DNA of 64,000 nucleotides from assembly GCF_900113315.1 (NCBI RefSeq), contig NZ_FOZG01000001.1:744001-808000 (forward strand), read 5' to 3'. The notes below the pieces were generated by a model. That model was given only the letters and a program-made list of their open reading frames with translations. It had not been told where the DNA came from and did not search any database. Positions 63,593-64,000 of the stretch are shown here, in pieces. Source of the stretch: Sphingomonas jatrophae (GTDB taxonomy: Bacteria > Pseudomonadota > Alphaproteobacteria > Sphingomonadales > Sphingomonadaceae). The translations under genes and the position numbers were made by a program. Position 1 is the first letter of the stretch. The number at the start of each line of letters is the position of its first letter.

Positions 63593-64000
63593 TGCGCGCG
63601 CTCCGCTGCGGCTTCGGCGGCGAGCGAGTGCGGCCCGGCGACCTCCTCGTCGCGGCGCTGCTTGGAACGACGCGACCAGAGGAAAAGCCCGGCACCGAGT
63701 GCGACGGCGATCCCGGCCTTCTTCGCCACGCCTTTCTGGTTGTGCTGCCATTCCGACTTCCAGCCGAGCTCGGCCGGGATGTTCGGCACCTTGCCCTTGG
63801 CAAGATCCTCGACCACCCCCTCGACGACGTTCAGCCGATCCGCACCCATCAGCATCAGCCAGTGCCACCAATCCGACTCGCTCCGGCGAAAGGCCACTCG
63901 CCGGATCATGCCGCTGAGGCCCGCCGGCGGCGTGGAGGTGCCGACCACGGCGGGCAGCCGATTATGCTCGATCGAGCGCAGGATCTCGACCTTGGGATGC
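63589..64000 (-). CDS. Hypothetical protein, 5' end beyond window
   Basis: The frame is open to the window edge, so the N-terminus is missing; an internal GTG at 63948 is probably not the start. The visible 136 residues include SDWWHWLMLMGADRLNVVEG, then KVPNIPAELGWKSEWQHN, and a single hydrophobic helix (KAGIAVALGAGLFLW) followed by RRSKQRR, suggesting a membrane-anchored protein. No family recognised. Its stop overlaps the glutaredoxin start. Confidence 0.6.
   Translation of the reverse strand, partial: HPKVEILRSIEHNRLPAVVGTSTPPAGLSGMIRRVAFRRSESDWWHWLMLMGADRLNVVEGVVEDLAKGKVPNIPAELGWKSEWQHNQKGVAKKAGIAVALGAGLFLWSRRSKQRRDEEVAGPHSLAAEAAAERAQ

Overview
The window is GC-rich chromosomal DNA from an alphaproteobacterium, most likely of the Sphingomonadales (Sphingomonas-like). 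The evidence is the gatC/gatA/gatB arrangement, the pyrB-pseudo-pyrC pair, SPOR-domain proteins beside a ParA-type ATPase, isocitrate lyase with a divergent ScfR-type regulator, a GT/GtrA/Wzz/SLBB polysaccharide operon, and REP-like intergenic palindromes ending in CGTTCG. No gene gives a species name.

Region 1 (1-11820) is one end of a genomic island integrated at the 3' end of tRNA-Ser(CGA) (11821-11910, minus). A 541-residue tyrosine integrase sits next to the tRNA, and the far end lies outside the window. The cargo is defence-like: an HNH nuclease tail; two small exported proteins divergent from an Xre regulator that is translationally coupled to an unusual reverse transcriptase (YADN instead of YADD); a serine recombinase operon with two small proteins; a SIR2-STAND NTPase; and a complete type II restriction-modification set (NaeI-like endonuclease, C5 methyltransferase, Vsr nuclease).

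Region 2 (12 kb-25.7 kb) is core genome. It holds hspQ, gatB, a protein with an apparent RGS fold, gatA, gatC, a DUF3089 hydrolase, ruvX, pyrB with a catalytically degenerate dihydroorotase, an acetyltransferase, a TIGR02466 oxygenase, and a ParA/RHH/TPR-SPOR operon divergent from a Sel1-SPOR gene.

Region 3 (25.7-42.9 kb) is a minus-strand polysaccharide locus of 15 tightly packed genes. RfbF, RfbG and RfbH make a CDP-3,6-dideoxy-4-keto sugar. A thiamine-diphosphate enzyme plus an SDR reductase resemble the YerE/YerF step that builds branched-chain yersiniose. A HAD phosphatase and an HpcH/HpaI aldolase are extra. Downstream lie an SLBB export protein, a Wzz-like protein, GT2, GtrA and GT87-like membrane proteins, and a Tat-exported beta-helix protein.

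Region 4 (43-64 kb): isocitrate lyase with an apparent one-base frameshift and its ScfR-like regulator; a type I secretion ABC/HlyD pair; an exported amidohydrolase; a TetR-controlled RND tripartite efflux operon with a clear palindromic operator; an orphan LytS-type kinase; a Nudix-DUF47 fusion followed by a Pit phosphate transporter; a CPA1 Na+/H+ antiporter; a glutaredoxin; and a partial gene at the edge.

The best candidates for new biology are the Xre-RT pair with its divergent exported proteins, the bacterial RGS-like protein, the branched-sugar pathway, and the Nudix-DUF47 fusion.
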